DNA of 31,898 nt from Dissophora ornata. Lineage: Eukaryota; Mortierellomycota; Mortierellomycetes; Mortierellales; Mortierellaceae. Made by a program: the position numbers and the translations under genes. The stretch covers positions 1 to 31,898 of the forward strand of contig MU616875.1 of the NCBI GenBank assembly GCA_025201705.1, given 5' to 3'. Shown here piece after piece: positions 19,248 through 31,247 of this stretch (positions are counted from its first letter, which is position 1; every line of letters begins with the position of its first letter). Below the pieces are notes generated by a model, which was given only the letters and a program-made list of their open reading frames with translations, did no database searches and had not been told where the DNA came from.

Positions 19248-20141
19248 TTTTCTCTTCACTTTTCTCGTTTTCTCTTCTCTTTTCTCCATCGCATACACAT
19301 TGGTTTTTTTTGTTTTTTTGTTTTTTTGCAACACATAAAAAACACTACATGTTTATTTCATAAAATATTTTGGCTTACATCTTGTCTGCGGTGTATCCTT
19401 TCTCGGATCTTTTTATTCTTTATGTGTATACTCTATTCCCGTGGAACGTGTCTAACCACGAGATGCTACTACTCATCGCAGATCGCTTGACCACCGAGGT
19501 TGTGCCTTGTCCTCGTGTCCCCCCCTTGCGATCCTGCAACTCCTCTTCTATTTCAAGTCTACCACTGCAACTCCGTTTGCTCAAACATCTGTTCTTGTGA
19601 TCGTCGCTATACATCCTAGTCCGGATACCCAAATTCTAATCTCCCGGCGGCATCCTTTGGCCTTGTAGATTCTGGGGGGGATAGCAAACACAGCATAAAC
19701 GTCCGATGAAACGAGTTTAATTTTTTTTTTTTTTTTTTTGCGCGTTGCGTTGCGTTTTTCATCTTCTGCCTTAGAATGAGATAGTGGAATATGAAAACAA
19801 TGAGAATGGGGGTGGGGGATTGGGGCGCAGGAAGATGACTCTATTGAGCAATGTTGGAAAATAATAATAATAAATAAATGAAAGCGTACAATGATGTGAA
19901 GCATGGAAAGGGTCGTTATGATGAAATGTCGTGGTAGAGAAATATGCATGGTCCATTAAAAAGCACTTGATGATCAACAGTCAAACGTCATCTCAAAAAA
20001 CCGTGAATAAAAAGGGGTTAAAAAATACAGGAAAAGAATGAAGAGAACATAAAACATGATGAAAAGAATGAAAAACAACGTCGATCTTGAAGTCAAAAGC
20101 AACGCATCAAGGTTGATTTAAGAATGCGCAGCTGTAGTCGA
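19248..20141. other. Convergent 3' region between the bHLH and phosphodiesterase genes
   Basis: This holds the 3' UTRs of both genes. T-runs lie at 19303-19328 and about 19721-19739; TAATAATAATAAATAAATG is near 19862-19880. No open frame looks real and I see no RNA gene. Confidence 0.55.
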
Positions 20142-23100
20142 TCATATCTCAGCCGAGGAGATAGAGGGAGAGGTCTCTGTAGCCACCATTGACAAGGATG
20201 GGGTCGACACAGAGAGAGGAGATCTCAACACGAGTGACTCTGGCTGATCCTGGTGAGGTCCTGATTCTCCATTTAAGAGGCCGTTCGTCTTCTCCTTTAC
20301 ATGCTGCGACCGCCGTCCTGGGGATCTGTGGCCACGAGAGGACTGCTTCAAAGGCACTGGAGCATTGGGTTGCTGCTGTTGCTGCTGCTGCTGCTGCCGG
20401 CTCGTGGGCGTTACGGGCCGGCTTCTGGCCTTGACAGAGGTATAACCCGATTTCGGCCCTACAGAGCCAGATGACACTGGGATAGATAATGTAGTCGCCG
20501 AGGTAACCGTTCGGACCCGCGAATTTGGTTCCCGAGGACTCGACAGCCGTGAACGGCTGCCCTGCTCCACTGCGCCCCCTCTTTGCAGGCCATTTTGACG
20601 AGCATCCTGTGCATTGTTGTCAGAAGCTGCCGCCTTTGTCCTCATTCTTGGTCTAGGGATAGCGCTGAGACTGGCGGGCGCTTCTGAAGATTCAGCGGCG
20701 GCAGCGCTGCGTGACCTCTTAGCGTTGCCTGCACGTGGCTTGATGGAGACAAGATCAGATCCTCGGCTCTGCTGGCCGCCATCCGATTCCGTAGCATGTT
20801 GACCTTTTCTGGAGCCAGTTCTGATACCATCTCTGTTGGATGGAATCGACTGAGCGGTTACTTTCCCGGTCGGAGTCTTGGCCCTGCCATGGTTTGTGGC
20901 CATCTTGGGAGCCGGCACCACCTTCTCAGCCAGATCTTCGTCTTCACTACACGCCTTGGTGGCGTTGATAGGTACGAATATGGACCCTCCTCCATTTTTG
21001 AGATAGTCAGTCTTGCGATCCTGCCAAATCTGGTGATTGATCTGAAGAAAGTCGACGCAGTATCCCATTTCTAAATGGCAATATCATACACATCAAATTA
21101 GTATACAGAATTGGGGGAAAAAAACGTACGAACAGCTGCGCAGTTTTTTTTTGGCGGTAATTATTACCTGGAATCATGTCTCTCACGCTGCCAAACAGAG
21201 GCATGGCAAATCCGTGAATGAAGCCCAACTGAGAGTCGATCTGCATCCCGCGATCGTTAGCCAGGCTCTTTGTCGATCCTGCAGGGACGGGTTGCAATCC
21301 AGAACAGACAGCCATCTCCTTCTCGATATCAGCCTGGTTGCACATCTCCTGTAGTAGAACGGTGCACCATCTCTCAGCAACATGGAACGGTCTCGACTAT
21401 TTAGTATCAAAAGGCGTCACAGGATGTTAGTTCCTTGCGCATTGAGCACCAATAGCATATACTCCGATCAACGCAATCCATCATGTTTAAAACTACGTAC
21501 AGCATTGCTGATATCAGCGCACTTGATGAGGGTTCCACAAAGAACCAATCGCTCCTGCTCATCAATGCTTGCTTGGTTATGTTTCGGCGCATCGCCGCCG
21601 GGCAAGCCTCGCAAACGAATACGCTCCGTTTGTTCTTTGATCTTGCCAACATAGTCGAAATGAAGTCCCATGTCGGTAGCGAGGATAGTGCTGACGACCA
21701 TCTTTCTGAACTCTGTGTCGTCGTTAAAAAAAGAGTATGCATTGCATGCTTTAGTATTATGCTTTTAAAACTTTGAAAATAAAATAAAATAAAAAACGCC
21801 ACCATTCTTACCCAAAAATTTACGGTTTTGAGAGTCGACGTCGAAGCACTCAAAGCCATGTTTTTTCATCACTTGGAACAACGCCATCGAATGGAAGCTC
21901 TCGAGGACAGATCGGTCGTTATAGATCTGCGCCAACGGCGTATGGGCGTTGATCTGTTGCGCAAGAGTAAAAAAAAAAAAAAAAAAGCATGTTAACATTT
22001 GTGCTCCCACAATGTATGACAGACCATGCTGGCTGCGCTGCAAAGTAGGACATACCAAAAACATATTGTTGACTCCTGGGTGGCCGACATCGTGGCCAAT
22101 GCTGGCGACGATGAGAGCAAAGATATCTTCTGGTCGCAAAAAGTCCTGAACACGAAGACGTGATCGAGCGTCTGCGTCAACGGCGGAGGTGAGATCTGTG
22201 GGTATATTTGCCAGTACTTGCGTCTCGGCGCCGGTATGACCGTTTACATTGGGAAGGGGAGGATATCCAGATCCAGTCAATGGGAGTTTGCCCATCCTGC
22301 AAAGGAAGTAAAATGTCGCCTGAAGAACATCCACAGCATGTGCAAAGTTGTGGTATGGATTGGATCGATGATAAGAGTCACGCAGTCCAACCACAAACCG
22401 ATGTAACAGATCTAGTGTGCATCCAAATGATGTAGAGAACAAACCGGATCAACCACTGTCCCTGGGTCTTGGTGTACAACTCGATAACAGCCCAGATATT
22501 TTACGCCACTTACGTTCAGGAATGTTTAGATCTCCAAGTCCTTCGAGCTTCATAACCTCCTGAATAACAATGACCACGCATCGCATTAGATCATCCTCAC
22601 ACAGGTCATGTGGGTGGAAATCCCATGACAACAGCCTGATTTTAAGCTCCTCCACTCGCTCTTGCGCGCCATTAGATGACATGCTTGGGAAATCCTGCAG
22701 CGATATTTTGGTTGGAGTTGGGCAATAGTGACTGACCAATATATCTGACAGCCTATAGTCATGTGGAGTTGCGTTAGCGGGGCGAGAGAATCTTTTTTTT
22801 TTTGCGTGTAGTGATCGAAGGCGCAGATGAAAAACTAACCATTGGTCCTTCAAGAACACATTTCGAAGTCTGGTATGGCTTGGAAGAGTGAGAGAGTTCT
22901 TTTGGGTGGCATATCTCGGGATGGTGACCGCCGATTTGTGCTTGCTGTAACGGTGCGCGTTCTGTGTTGGCGTGTTTTGCATTAGTGTTGGCATACTACT
23001 GGAAAAAAAAATGGCTCTGATCTAGCACAGCAGTCCATAACTCACCAGGAATAAAGTCTTTGCTGCCTGTTCTTCAATTGGTTTGACTAGTACGTCCGCC

Positions 23101-23871
23101 ACGCCCAGATTGAACAACTCTAGGATCCTGTCCTGCGATGAAGTTGAGCTTATGGCTGTATGAATAAAAGATAAACATGTTAGAACATGACACGGCGGCA
23201 ATTGGGTTCTTCCTCGCAAGAATGGTTATAACTACAAAAACACGCACCGACTGGGACGACATGGTGAAGTGTGCCCTTTGCAAGTCCTTGAAGAACTGTC
23301 TCCAGAAAGTCTAGTCCGCACAATGCATCATCGACTCCGTTCTGCTGGGGGGCTTTGTTTGGTGTTCGACGTCCTCGCTGATAAGATCCTTTCGATGATG
23401 TGCTATCGTTCGTTGCCCGCAGATGGCGTTGGCCGTTCACCTGCAGCTGTTTCGCTGGTTCTACCGCATTACCATTGTGACCATTGCTGCCCTTGTACGT
23501 TATCGGGCGATAAGAAGGAGATGAAAACGATCCGGGAGAATGAGGCGAAACCAGGTCCGTGTCGACATCCACAAGTAGAATCACTGGCCGGGATTCAGTC
23601 GGAGGACGGTGTTCCAAGAGGGCGAGGGCTTCCTCGTATGTCCCTGAAATCAAGACTAGTGTTTTGATTGATTTGTCAGCGGCGACAAAAGAAAGAACAC
23701 AGGGTTAGGGTCAAAGATCTGCATGGCCATTGACAAGCCAAGCTTCCACTGTGCTGGAAGGGAAGCGAGTGTCCCAAAAAGGATCGTTCTATGATCCCTT
23801 TCTTCGGTATGCACACTGCCTAGCCACGTTTACCAAAGTCTAAAACAAAAAAAAAAAAAAAAAAAAAAAAC

Positions 23872-23905
<34 letters not shown>

Positions 23906-25047
23906 AACCATGCGAGGAATACAAAGACTGAAAGAAGGGAGCGAATGCAGGCACGGCAAAACGCAAGGCGTTGGCGTTTGGTATGATGTAGAGTGAGGGG
24001 GGGAAAAAAGTCGAGGAGAAAGGGGCGAGAAAGAGTGAAAACAGGCCTTCAAGTGTTTCTTAGGCCGATCGGGCACGGCGTACTCGCGGCAAAGTACAAG
24101 ACGCGTTCCTTTTATACAATGGTTAAATACCATGCCTCACACCGAACAGATCTCGCGGGGGGTGGAGCCCCCGCCCACTCCTGGCAGCAAATATGTATTA
24201 GGTCGTTGCTCATTATATCCGTTCGATGCAGGCTCATGGGATGGGCAATCATGTACAGCCCGGCGAACCCATGGAGACGGATGAAAAAGGAGGCATAAAG
24301 AGTCTCAGGACAGGAACGAAGATGTAGATAAAATAGCAAAGGGTCGAGCTGTGAGCCACAAAATAAGGACCATCCAGGTGCCTCTCCACCCTTGCTTCCA
24401 TCCGTATGGTTCGGAGCACGCCGAGTGAGAGCTCCAGATGACCTCGAGTGAGCCGAGCTCCATTCAGTGTGCACATCTTTCTTAATCACTGCTCTGAGGA
24501 TGGCGTTTGTCGAAAGATCAATGGGAGCGAACAGAACGGGGGGAGAGAGCACGAGGGGGGGAAAGAGGGAGACGAACACACCGCATACAAAGGCGAGGGG
24601 TGTTCGGAGGAACAGCGGCAGTAAAAGCACCCACACGTTTTTTTCATATCAAGCATAGAATACGTCGCTGCAAGAAGTGTGTGTACCTTTTAATCCTGCG
24701 AGGCGCAATATTGACGGCAAAGAGCCAGGGCGATCGCTTGACCGAGACTCTGAACGAGAGCGCGAGGACGATGCTGATGCAGGTTTTGATTTGGACCGCG
24801 GGGACCTATAATTCTTCTGGGCTGGCGAGAGAGACACGGAGGATGTCGAGGAGGTATGTGAGTTGCTGTTGGAGTAAGTGGTGGAGGTGGAGGTGGACGA
24901 GGACAATGAATGGGACGATGCATTGCTCCGAGTCTCTGCGCGGGTGGAGAGTGCGGGTCCGGTTCTTGAGGAAGAATTGGACAGGCGACTGTGGGTATCG
25001 AGATAGGATGGGTCGATGAGCAAGACCAGGTACTCTGTTGGTTCCAT
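20142..25047 (-). CDS. Class I 3',5'-cyclic nucleotide phosphodiesterase with N-terminal receiver-like domain, 1031 aa, ten exons
   Basis: Exons (minus): 25047-24687, 23643-23248, 23155-23046, 22961-22840, 22752-22514, 22411-22056, 21953-21812, 21712-21501, 21396-21168, 21070-20142. All joins keep phase. Residues 1-290 look like a response-regulator receiver domain with two low-complexity inserts: YLVLLIDPS as strand 1, PVILLVDVD (Asp146/148) as strand 3, VVPVAISST as strand 4, and DVLVKPIEEQ with Lys277. The catalytic domain (about 410-760) has HNFAHAVDV (His430, His434), GHDVGHPGVNN (His516, Asp517), LATDM, CADISN (Asp642) and the substrate-clamp pair Gln702/Phe705. Metal-site residues are all present, so it should hydrolyse cAMP and/or cGMP. 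The C-terminal 300 residues are basic, Ser/Pro/Gln-rich and likely disordered. The receiver-plus-PDE layout recalls Dictyostelium RegA and animal PDE8. The first exon and its 1-kb intron are the least certain parts. Confidence 0.85.
23644..24686 (-). other. Long first intron of the phosphodiesterase gene
   Basis: At 1043 nt it is about ten times longer than its sisters (84-104 nt). It begins GTACAC and ends GATTTCAG, and the phase-1 join gives LRLAGLKG-TYEEALALLE, which fits a receiver-domain fold. It contains A-runs of 24 and 32 at 23847-23870 and 23873-23904, so poly-T in the transcript. A 174-codon frame inside it (24112-24636) has no family likeness and is probably chance. A missed internal exon cannot be excluded. 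Confidence 0.55.
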
Positions 25048-26992
25048 GTTGTAGATTTGCTGGTCAGGCGTTGCAGGGGGCTGAAGGGAGGGCGCGGGGT
25101 GAACTGTGAAGGGCTGTAGGATGAGGTGATGGAATTGGTCAGCAATGTTGCATCTGGTACACAATCAGCATAGACGAGAGAGAGAGAGAGAGAGAGGGGG
25201 GATTGATGGAGAGGAAGTGTTGAGGGACGGAGAGAATGAGGGAGAGGAGAAGAGAACGATAGGGAGGAAAGAATATAAAAAAAAAAAATAAAAAAAAAAA
25301 GGATGCGCAAGCTGACAGAAAACGTGAGTTCAGCAGGCAGGTGTCTACTGTGGTGTGTTCCGAGAGCAGCAAGATGATTGGGCAATCGGGTCGTGGAGAT
25401 GCAAGGAGGCAGCTCTCGTGCAAAGAGAGATTTTGAGATTGTGAGAATGACGGGGAGCAGCGAGAATGCACGACCCGAGGAGGATAGGAGAGGTTGATCT
25501 GGGAGAGAGAGAGAGAGAGAGAGGGAGAGAGAAAGAGAGAGAGAGAGGTGATGGAGTGGAGCCAGACTAATATAATCACAACAACCAAAACAAAGAGACA
25601 AACAACGGTCCTCTCCGACGGCGTTGCAATGACAGGTGGAGGAAAATAAACGGAGGGGTGAGTGTGAGTGAGAGTGAAGGATGGAGGGATGGAGTTGATC
25701 ACTGACAGGGATGCAGCACGATGCAGCACGATGCAGTTCCAGGCTCGGGATCTCGAATGGCAGTGTCACGAGCAAAGGATGGGAAGGATGGGGGGGGAAA
25801 AAAAAAAGACAAAGAGAGAGACCAGCAACGCAGCAGACGCACGTTGTTTTAGGGTCGCACTGTGCTCTGTTTAATTTCCCAGTTTTCTTTAATTTCACTG
25901 TCATGTGGCGGCTATTTTTCTCTTTTTTTTCCCTATGCCTCGTCTCTTGCTCACCGTGTGTTTGTGTGTAGTGTGTGTGTGAGAGAGAGTGTGTGTGTTT
26001 GTGTATTGTATGTGTATGTGTTGTGTGTGTTGTACCCACTCCGCCCAGTTCCCATGTCCAATTGTCCACCCGCATCGCATCACATATGAAAACCACGCAA
26101 AACGAACACCACAACTCCGATCTCCAACACAAATATTATGTCGAATGCTATGTGTATCTATCCTCGGAGTGGCATCACTCGCTCGCTCTCATGTACTGGC
26201 CTGTCCACGGTGCACACATAACACATATACACGTATACACATCCCGCTCCCGCAAAGTACATATCCCTGGTCTATTTTCTCCTTTCTCCGTCTCGAATGC
26301 AATATCAGGGGAGACTGGCCCACAGACAGATGAAGAGCAGGAGGAGTTACTGTCCAACCGTCTCGCCCATCTTTTCTTGCCAGATGGCATATTCACAAAC
26401 CACAGATGGACAACGCGTGATAGAGACATGCGTGAGAGATAAGGGAGGGGCACTGGGTCAGGGAAAGTGAAACGAGAGGGTGATCTATCTGTTTTAAACT
26501 CTTTACTTCTTTTCCGAGTCAGTGTTGGTCCAGTTTCGATGTCAACCACGGTGGGAAAAACAAAAAAGTTGATCAAGAGAGAGAGAGAGAGAGAGAGACA
26601 ATGAAAGGGAAGGCACGATGGACAGGGGTATGAGTCAATGAGTCAATGAGTCAAGGGGTAGGGATGTATGTGGGATGGCAATGGTGGCGAGGATGCGGAT
26701 GGGATGGTTGATGGAGGGGAATGAGATGGAGCGGCGCAAACAGGAAGAAGGAAGGCAAAGGAAGGAAAAGAGAGAGAGGGAGGCGGACCAGTCTTGGCGA
26801 CACAACCACCACAGCAAACACCATGACACCATGAGTAACGAGCGATTGGATGTGTGTGCCATGCATGCATGGACAGTCTTGGATATATGATTTGCACCAC
26901 CACCCCCCCATCCCATCCCCCATCTTTCCTCCCCACGCAGCCCCTTGCGCTCTGTGTGTGCGGCACGACACAACACGACACGACCACTCGCG

Positions 26993-27028
<36 letters not shown>

Positions 27029-27308
27029 CCGTGTCCGTTGCGTTTTAGGATTTGCTCGTTCATTTATCAGCATGCTCCCTGACCACTTTCCTCGCCCCCT
27101 GTGCTCCATCTCGTTTTTTGTGCACCCATCGCGATCTAGGGATAGGCGTGTTTTGTGCGTGTGTGGATGTGTTTGTTTATAAGGCGAAAACAAGAGCGCG
27201 AGACGAGAGAGAGAGAGAGGGTTTAGAACAGGAGTAGAGTAGAGCAGAGCCGACAGATTACAGACAAGAATAGCGAGCCCTCCTTCTCCTCCCCCCGATC
27301 ATCGCGCG
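25048..27308. promoter_or_regulatory. Divergent intergenic region with many microsatellites
   Basis: This is the 2.2-kb control region between the phosphodiesterase (minus) and the helix-hairpin-helix-like gene (plus). It has GA runs at 25175-25196, 25503-25548 and about 26576-26598, A-runs at 25278-25300, a GT-rich tract at 25958-26032 and a TC run at 26997-27024. On the phosphodiesterase side the coding-strand leader is strongly pyrimidine-rich. A TTTATAAGG TATA-like site near 27176 lies about 130 bp before the plus ATG at 27309. The long frames here are made by the simple repeats. Confidence 0.55.
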
Positions 27309-28111
27309 ATGCTGTCTGGTCCACTCATTTTTCGAGCATTTCGAACGCGAGATACAAGCAGCGCCATGTGCTCGACCACTGCGAGGCGTCTGTTTTCATC
27401 GCTCAAGGGCAGACGCGGTCCCGTTCCTCAACTGAGCACTGTCCCTCCTCCTCCTCCTCCTCCTCCTCCTCCCATGCGCCGCGGCGCATTTTTAACTCTC
27501 CTGCCCACACAAACTCGGCGCCTTTGTTCTCCCTCCTCCTTCCGTTGCTCAGAAGCTCAGTGCAGTAGTAGCAGCACATACCACGGAATGTTGTTCGATT
27601 CATCCGACATCGCCATCTGGGAATCAGTTCTGGCCCAGTATCCCGACGCACTCCAGCACCATGTCGCCAACAAAAAGGACGACTCGCTTCTTGCCCTTGA
27701 CGAATGGTACCAGACCACTCTGCCCTCTGTCCTCGACTCGCGTAAACCAAAACGCATTGACTCGGAAGAGCTCTGCCGGCTCATGTCGTGGAAGCTCAAG
27801 GTACATGCTCAGCTACATTAGCAAGATTCAACTCACTCTCATGAGCACGATCAGTACATACAAAATCGTATTTTATCTGATACACGCGCATGTGTATGTG
27901 CTTACAAAAACAAGTAGAGAGGTAAATTTCGTCCAAGCCTCGCGAAATTGGCAGCCTCCAATGCTGATGCAGACGTAATGCGTATCAGTCAGGAAGCGTT
28001 TGCGCTTGTTGCCTCGAACCTCAAAGCTGCCATTACAAAGATGGCTGATCTCAAGGGCGTTGGTCCTGCCACTGCTTCAGGTGAGGTTTTTTTTTCGTTG
28101 TTTCGTTGGGG

Positions 28112-28150
<39 letters not shown>

Positions 28151-28746
28151 CAAAATTGAGGCCTTTGCCCCTTCAATAAGCCTCTTCCCTTTTTTTAAAA
28201 AAGTTTCTCTCTCTTTCTCTTTGGCAATTGCACAATTATCAAATAGCGATCTTATGCGCAGGAGCGCCTTCTGAGGTCCCCTTCATGGCGGACGAGACCA
28301 TGGACTCTGTTCCAGGCCTTGGAACGATCGCCTACACAATCCCTTACTATCTCAAATTTGCCACCAAAGTCATCGAAAAGGCAGCTCTGCTCAAAGCAAA
28401 AGGATCCACCACCGTCCATTCACCGCATCTGGTTGAAAAGGCCCTTTGGGCAGACTACATGTTGGACAAGTATAACGTTCAGAGAAAGAACTCAAGGTCA
28501 GCATCCGAGAAACCAACAAAGAGCGGTGGTCCATCAGCAGCCACCGAGGAGAACAAGGGTGTTGAAAAAGATGAGAGAAAAGCTACGAGCAAAGAAGGTA
28601 GTAATAGTAGTAGTAGTAGCAACAGCAAGAGGAAGGCGCCTGAAGAACCCAAAGAGACGGTCGTCGCATCTGGAAAGAAGGCCAAAAACACACGAACAAA
28701 GGCAACAACAGCCACATCAACTCGAACTACGCGCAGTCGAACATAA
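27309..28746 (+). CDS. Conserved-looking protein of unknown function with helix-hairpin-helix-like motif, 384 aa, three exons
   Basis: Exons are 27309-27800, 27918-28080 and 28247-28746. For intron 2 I chose the AAATAG acceptor at 28246 because it gives KGVGPATAS-AILCAGAPSEV, matching a helix-hairpin-helix pattern; the downstream GCGCAG (28261) would drop five residues. Residues 1-40 are Arg/Ser-rich with few acids and could be a mitochondrial presequence; a poly-Pro run follows. The conserved-looking core runs from residue 94 (MLFDSSDIAIWESVLAQYP) through SWKLKRGKFRP to VEKALWADYMLDKYNVQ. The C-terminal 85 residues are Ser/Lys-rich with KRKAPEEP and GKKAKN, like a nuclear signal. The in-frame ATG at 27588 is an alternative start that would remove the presequence. 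I do not recognise a named family; helix-hairpin-helix motifs often contact DNA. Confidence 0.75.
28114..28150 (+). repeat. T37 homopolymer in intron 2
   Basis: A pure run of 37 T lies in the middle of the second intron of the helix-hairpin-helix-like gene. It is much longer than a normal polypyrimidine tract. Confidence 0.9.
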
Positions 28747-28811
28747 AAGTACATTATTACAATTATTACATTATTATATTTTAACAGCGGTTATTCTTTT
28801 TTTTTTTTGGG

Positions 28812-30667
28812 CTACTCCGGAGGCATCATGCTCAAAACAACAATCTCGCCTTTGCTCGTCCCTATTACAATCACATCTTCATCCACATCCATAAATGACG
28901 GCTTCAGTCCGCACGTCTCCAGGTATTGTGATATCTCTTCCACTGGACTGGTCAGCACGATTCCCGAATCCTCTGTTGTCATCACCATGGATCCTTCACC
29001 GATAATCTCTGATGGCTCAACTGGCTCGATACTCACATCACTGTCCACAGCCATTTGCCGCTGTTCTAATTGTTGCTGCTGTTGCCGATAAGATCGAAGA
29101 GCTGAATAGCGTGACGCTGTTGGACAAACACGAATGGTATCATCGAGGGACTGGCGATCAGCATTGGTGGTGAGTACATGAGGATGACTGCCACCAATAG
29201 CAATAGACGTGATTGTTGTAATGGGCGGGACTTTGGTCTTGTGAATATGGGGTGCTCTGCAGAGATTTGGGGGAAGTTCGCGTCGGGTATCGATCAAAAA
29301 TTGTTCATTGGGTGACTTGTACAGCGGCTCCCATTCCACATGGAGAAGGTGTTTGTCGGTCAGGAGAATAAGCGACCGGATGTGGAAAACACTGCAGAAG
29401 GTGCGAACGCTGCTCGAGATGGGCGTTGGGCAGGACAGAAGAACTTCCAGAGTATCGATGGAGAAAATGCGAATGAAATGTCCCGTTGCCATAATCAATG
29501 TGTTGTTCTGGATGTAGATATCTTGAAGCTGTCGAATGGCATTGAACGGCAGTAATGATCAGTAGTTGCCTAAAAAAAATACACACTTCTCATATTTCTC
29601 CATGCTCAGACTCATTCCATTCAAAGACGAAACAGGGTTGGCTTACCGTCTCTTCGTCAAGAGGCCTCGTAGATCTGATGATCTGGCCGGTAATAAAGTC
29701 CACAAGATCAATCTGGCAATCTCTCTTGCCCATGATGAGATACTCGTCGTTCATGGCCATGCAAGAGACATCGGTGGCGGACAAGCAGTGGGTTAGCGTC
29801 TTTGTCCTGAGATCCCAGATCCGACAGACTCTATTTCAGGATAAACGGACATTTGCGCGTCAGTTACTGGCTTCCAGGAAAGTCCTACGTGTCCACTTTC
29901 GAATCCTATGCAAATAACATAATGCAGAAAATGGAAAGAGCAATTAACCCAAACGCCCCACTAAACGCCCCCCACGGTTGCTTACTCAGACTTGGAGATA
30001 ACTGTCATGACCATCGCCGCCACACTAAAGTCCAGCAGCTGGATTGGGCCCACAGCAGCATCGATCAGATCCTCGCACTCGTAGGTGGCCGTGTTCCATA
30101 GACCGACCTGTCCAAACATGTCTCCAGACAGCAGCTTGCCAGATTTGATGCGTAGACGCACAATCCCACCCCGGTGTACCTTGAGCGTAAAGAGAGACTG
30201 GATATGGCCATTGGTCCAGTTGCGATCAGAGATGACTCGGGCGCGACACTCCCGTTTCCAGTCCTTTTCCGGTATTGGCTGTTGTACTTTATCGGACGAT
30301 AAAAACGATACTGAGGTCGTTGTGTTTGCGACTACTGTTGGCGGGGGTATGGCTGAAAACGGCAATGTTGGGGAAGGGATAGCAAACTCACGCTCACGCT
30401 CCAGAAAGATGCTTCTCCAGACTGACTGATCCACGGTAATCCAGTACCATTGTCGAGAGACCTAAGCCGGATGGAATAAAAAAAAAAAGTCAAGCAGTAT
30501 GAGACATATAGAACGATATTGATAAAGAATAGACCAGACTCTGCTGCTGCTGCTGCTGCAAAAAAAAATGTGTTTTTTACACATTGACATGTGGCCAGGT
30601 CTGGAATGTCGAGCTTGCAGAGAATCTGGTAGGCAATCTCGACAGGCACTCGCGAGAGAATGTCCAT
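28812..30667 (-). CDS. F-box protein with WD40-like propeller, 487 aa, four exons
   Basis: Exons (minus) are 30667-30581, 30461-29986, 29830-29647 and 29528-28812; introns are 119, 155 and 118 nt. The first join gives LATCQC-VSRQWYWIT, a textbook F-box (residues about 4-50: LSRVPVEIAYQILCKLDIPD). KDWKRECRARVISDRNWTNG (about 96-115) is typical of the linker in F-box/WD proteins. The propeller-like part runs from VHRGGIVRLRI through QVGLWNTAT and VCRIWDLRTK to FIRIFSID and IGTSKGEIVVLSM near the end. The F-box would bind Skp1 in an SCF ubiquitin ligase and the propeller would pick the substrate, which is unknown. For intron 3 the acceptor is CGACAG at 29529; an earlier TTTTAG would lead into a wrong frame. 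It is close to and convergent with the gene ending at 28746. Confidence 0.82.
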
Positions 30668-31247
30668 TGAATGAGCGGCGACTCGAGCAGGAACGGGGAG
30701 GGGCTGGCGGAAGGAGGTGGAAGGGAAAGAAAGGTGGAAAGAAAGATAGAAAGAAAGAAAACGCACTAAAAGATAGTGGAGAAGAGCGGAAGAGAGAGGG
30801 AGAGAGAGTAAGAGACGCGGGTGGAGGGAAGACCACGCTTTGGTCTGATGTCATTCACAAAGCGGCCGCTCCAGCGGCAGCACAAAGCGCATCTGATCAA
30901 ACAATCGAGTCTGTTGACTCGCTTTGTTTGGGGCTAGGGACGCACCAGCCATGATACCAAACACGGTTCATCCCCACACCCTTCCAGCAGGGAAAACAGC
31001 GAGGACGCTTTCTTCTGCCGGCGTCTTGAGGTCAAAAGAGCTCGAGGTGCAGCCACCAATTCCCAGTGGAGCAGTGGCAGTAGTAGCGCTTGGGAAAACA
31101 GCCTCGGCTTTGAGAGTCAAGCCGACCCGATGTTGTTCAACGAAACAAACATATATTTTTTAAAGTTTGGCCTGTGCATCATGCAAAGCATTCCCTCATT
31201 TTAAAATGCTACTCCGTGAAAGGATGGACCTCTGGTATCTGCAGACT
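30668..31247. other. Spacer upstream of the F-box gene
   Basis: About 580 bp lie between the F-box gene start and the 3' end of the partial gene on its right; both genes are on the minus strand. 30718-30810 is a purine-rich tract on the plus strand. I see no gene or RNA. Confidence 0.5.

Noticed and set aside
23022..23046. Acceptor CTAG at 23022 after phosphodiesterase exon 3
   Set aside because: It keeps frame, but the intron would be only 24 nt. The CACAG acceptor at 22962 gives an 84-nt intron with a CTAAT branch site and a natural domain end.
24690..26132. 480-codon minus-strand open frame
   Set aside because: Most of it is made by CT/GA and CA microsatellites and lacks a conserved composition. 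Only its end overlaps the first phosphodiesterase exon, in another frame.
30861..30870. GCGGCCGC site suggesting cloning vector
   Set aside because: A lone 8-bp site in otherwise natural-looking DNA; no adjoining vector sequence.
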